Shown piece after piece: positions 61,038 through 64,000 of a stretch of DNA of 64,000 nucleotides (position 1 is the stretch's first letter; each line of letters opens with the position of its first letter). Source of the stretch: Motacilla alba alba. Taxonomy: Eukaryota; Chordata; Aves; Passeriformes; Motacillidae. The translations under genes were made by a program, and so were the position numbers. Location: assembly GCF_015832195.1 (NCBI RefSeq), contig NC_052018.1, positions 33,198,115 to 33,262,114 on the forward strand, written 5' to 3'. Under the pieces are notes generated by a model that ran no database searches, was not told the origin of the DNA, and worked only from the letters and a program-made list of their open reading frames with translations.

Positions 61038-64000
61038 GTAAAGATTTGTATGTTGTGTTTTCCAAAAAAGCAGCAATGTTTGGGGTTTTTTCACATATAT
61101 GTTAATAGCCTCAGCTAAAACAATGCTTCAGTATAAATCTTGACTTGTTTTGTCTCTAGCTATGTTGTGGGATAGGTTTTAAGAGGAATTGTGAAAACTG
61201 AATAAATTCTTGAAGTTTGACTGCAAAGATAAATGAACATTTACCGTCTGATTTATGTTCAATTATGCTCAATTGGCTTTGGAAGTGAAATGCTTTACAG
61301 TCTAAGGTTAACAAAATAAATAGAACTAAGAGGTATTATTGTTTATCAAATTCCAGTATAAATTTGGCAGAATTTGAACTGCTTTCTTGGGGTAACTCTA
61401 AATACTAAAATAAGATTCCAGATCAGTTTTTATTTTTCCAGAAGAACTCAGCCCCACCATCACCATTTTCTCAAAGTTAAAATTTCTTTGAAATGCTTAA
61501 TTTCCAAAAATCTTCAAAAGCTTCTCGTTTAGCTTTCAACCTTATTTGAAAGGAAATGTGATTGCCATTACTTTGTTTTTAGTCATAGTGAACTTTCTGG
61601 TTCAGAGAAGTTTCAACAACTCTCAGTTATGTGTAACTACTGGAACAGCGGAAATTGACGATGATGGTGTTTGAATTGGTTCTTAAAATGAGCTTGTTAC
61701 TTCTTTGGACTAGAGAAACTTGACAGAACAGAAAATGGATGAAAAATTTTGCATGTGGAGACAGGCAGAGAAATAGCATGAGCAACTGATAAAATATAAC
61801 TGAAGCCCTGACTTACCTGCAGCATTTCCCTGTCCTGTGGCTTTATATGTGAACTATGCTTGATCCATCAGTCCAGTTTATGCGTTGACTCTGTGTGGAC
61901 TGTATTTGAGTGAGAGCCAAAATGTTTCTATTTTGCTTTGGACCTTTTAACGGCACTTTTCCATCAGTGTATCCATTTTGTCAGTAAATTTATCCTCTTC
62001 CGAGAGAGACAGTAATAAGTGAAAAATTTAGAAAACAGACATCAAAACTTCAAAAAAATAGTGATATAACTCAGCATCAAATAGGATATTTACTGGTAAA
62101 CCTGCTTATTTGCTTTTATATTTTCAAAAAAGGCCCAGAAATCCCATTAGCAATGTAAATTTAAAAGTGCAGCTATTTTTAGTGTGGTAGGTGTGATGTA
62201 CCCATAGGGTGTTGCATTCCTTAAGTTCAATGTGTTTTGAGGGCTTACTAAAATTCAACTAAAAGGCCTCTGTCCATTCATTTAGAGGAAGTAGTTTGAA
62301 AAATGAGCTTGAGTCTGAGTCCTGTTAAACAAAGGAAAAAAATGAAGTGTTTTTAAAACAGGCCTTTATTTCTCCCCCTTTCCCTCATATTTACAAGTCA
62401 CAAGTATAGACTGTAGAGGTAATGAAATACTTGCTTTCATATTGGCATGAAAGGCTGCACATCAATATCACACAGCTTTTGAGAATATAGGGAGGTTTTT
62501 GTGTTTGAGGAAATGACTTGTAAAGCAACTACTGGATCATTTATTGAACATAAATCAGGCTTGTGGTGGAAATCTTGAGTACAGATGTGCTGAAATAGTG
62601 TTTAATGTGATGTATGTGCTGGTAACCAGCTAAAGCGTTGCTGTTGTTGGTAATTTCTGAAAGACAGTGATTTCCTCCTGTACTCTAATGGCTAATTTTC
62701 AGTGACTTTACCAATATTTTTTGTCCTAAAATTTTCTAAGAACATCAGTTTAGTGGTGTAAGTTGAAATTCATAGTAGATTTGCATCAACAAATGTACTA
62801 TATGTACATATGACAGGGATGATTTTAACAGCTAACTTCTTTCATCTACATGGATATTTTATTATTTCTACAATGTAAAGCAGGAATATTTTACTATATG
62901 GAATGGTTTTTATGTTCTGTTGATTTTCATTGTCATTAGTTTGTCATCTTTGCTACTGTTTGTGGGTTGGGCCAGCTTGGACTGGAAGATGACTGCTGTC
63001 TGGGGGTTTCTCCTATAAAACTGATCTCTCTTAGAGTTCATTCTTATTCTCCTGGCCCCAGTCAGGGTTTCTGGCAATTCCACCATAGAAACCAGGTGGC
63101 CTGGTGAATTCAGAAATGGACCGGGGCCATCATGATTGATAAGATCAAGATGCAGTAGCAATGAGACACAAGCCTGGTAAACAAGAATAATATAAATGGT
63201 GGGAAGAAAGGTTTTAAAAATGTGACTTTCTTGTGTTTCCTAGAGAAAATTTTTGCAATACCCCATGTGAGTGTGTTGATTCTAGCAGGAAAAGGAAAAT
63301 GGTACAGATTCAGAAATTGACTTAGACAGTAAGCTTTACATACAGTAATATGTCTGTATTTATTGTTTCTTTCAATTAGTGTCTCAAAACAGTACAGGGT
63401 TTTCTGAAGGCTGGGAACATGCAGGCTTTCCAAAACAAGAACACAAAATGGTATCAGTTGTCCTCTATTACTTAATATATATATATTTTTTTTTTTCCTT
63501 TTTAGCATGGTATAATACTTCACCTGAGATCTGGGATCTCGTTGTTCCAGATGAAAATAATTTTCTTTATTTCCATGATGATAGCTCAGTCATTGAATAA
63601 TGAAATTATATTGCCCCTACCATAGCTTTTTTTTTTTTCTTCAGCTTCATGTGAATAGACATGTTTGTTCAGAGAGCTTTGTGACTGATAGTACAGTGGG
63701 TGTGTAGGGACTTAGTTGAAAAATTAAGGGGTTTAGGATGTTAATGAGAAAAAAGATTTTCTATCTGAAAAATTAATGTAGGCTTTTGAGCCTCCTCATT
63801 TTCCTCTAATGGACTTTTCTTTCTTCCTATGAGGCCTCTAAATATTTCTCTGTGATATTTTGTTCAGAGTTGTTGATATATTTGAAATTACATTTGAAAA
63901 GAAACTGTAGGTGGGATAGTCTTTAAAAGACAGGGTATCTGTCCTCATTCAGGAGGCCTGAAGCTAATAATGCTTTGTTTAAAACAAGCAAGCAAAAAAA
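61038..64000 (+). other. BCKDHB intron 6, incomplete
   Basis: The canonical next exon is not found before the right edge. The segment holds the candidate terminal exon at 63506-63600 and otherwise AT-rich DNA. Confidence 0.75.
63506..63600 (+). other. Candidate alternative terminal exon of BCKDHB
   Basis: A long T tract (63487-63503) and TTTTTAG precede an open stretch that continues the phase of exon 6 and ends at TAA 63598-63600. Spliced to exon 6 it would add about 31 residues (AWYNTSPEIWDLVV..., ending SVIE) and give a truncated protein of about 259 residues without the C-terminal domain. It bears no resemblance to the known next exon of BCKDHB. No AATAAA lies close behind. It may be a chance acceptor in front of a short open frame. 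Confidence 0.25.

Overview
The window is vertebrate nuclear DNA and almost certainly from a bird. It has intron-containing genes, a CpG-island promoter, AT-rich introns and intergenic DNA, and its only recognisable interspersed repeats are CR1 LINE fragments, the typical avian repeat. There are no operons, CRISPR arrays or prokaryotic signals.

Two protein-coding genes can be supported, both on the plus strand. The first is a complete two-exon gene for an orphan nuclear receptor without a DNA-binding domain. It belongs to the NR0B family and is closest to SHP/NR0B2. Its exons are 12972-13578 and 18004-18257. It has a TATA box, an NR5A-type response element upstream, and polyadenylation signals just after the stop. 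The second is the 5' part of BCKDHB, the E1-beta subunit of the mitochondrial branched-chain 2-oxo acid dehydrogenase. Exon 1 lies in a CpG island at 35755-35893, and exons 2 to 6 run to 61037 with GT-AG introns and consistent phases. The rest of the gene lies beyond the right edge.

Layout: 1-12.4 kb is intergenic, with an old CR1 ORF2 fragment (about 9.0-9.6 kb), an antisense CR1 tail (10.08-10.34 kb) and a sense CR1 tail (12.4-12.6 kb). From 12.84 to 18.33 kb is NR0B2, whose intron carries a 0.5 kb antisense CR1 that still shows the end of the reverse-transcriptase ORF. From 18.33 to 34.97 kb is intergenic and gene-poor, with microsatellites and a strong hairpin. From 34.98 to 35.28 kb is a sense CR1 3' end that abuts the BCKDHB CpG island (about 35.34-36.26 kb). 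From 35.75 kb to the end is BCKDHB, including a nearly 15 kb third intron with an old CR1 and a group of GCTGAC motifs, and a CR1 tail in intron 5. A possible alternative terminal exon sits at 63506-63600.

The two genes need not work together. NR0B2 is a transcriptional co-repressor in bile-acid and lipid control, and BCKDHB acts in mitochondrial breakdown of leucine, isoleucine and valine. Their adjacency is notable because, as I recall, the human counterparts are on different chromosomes (1p36 and 6q14).
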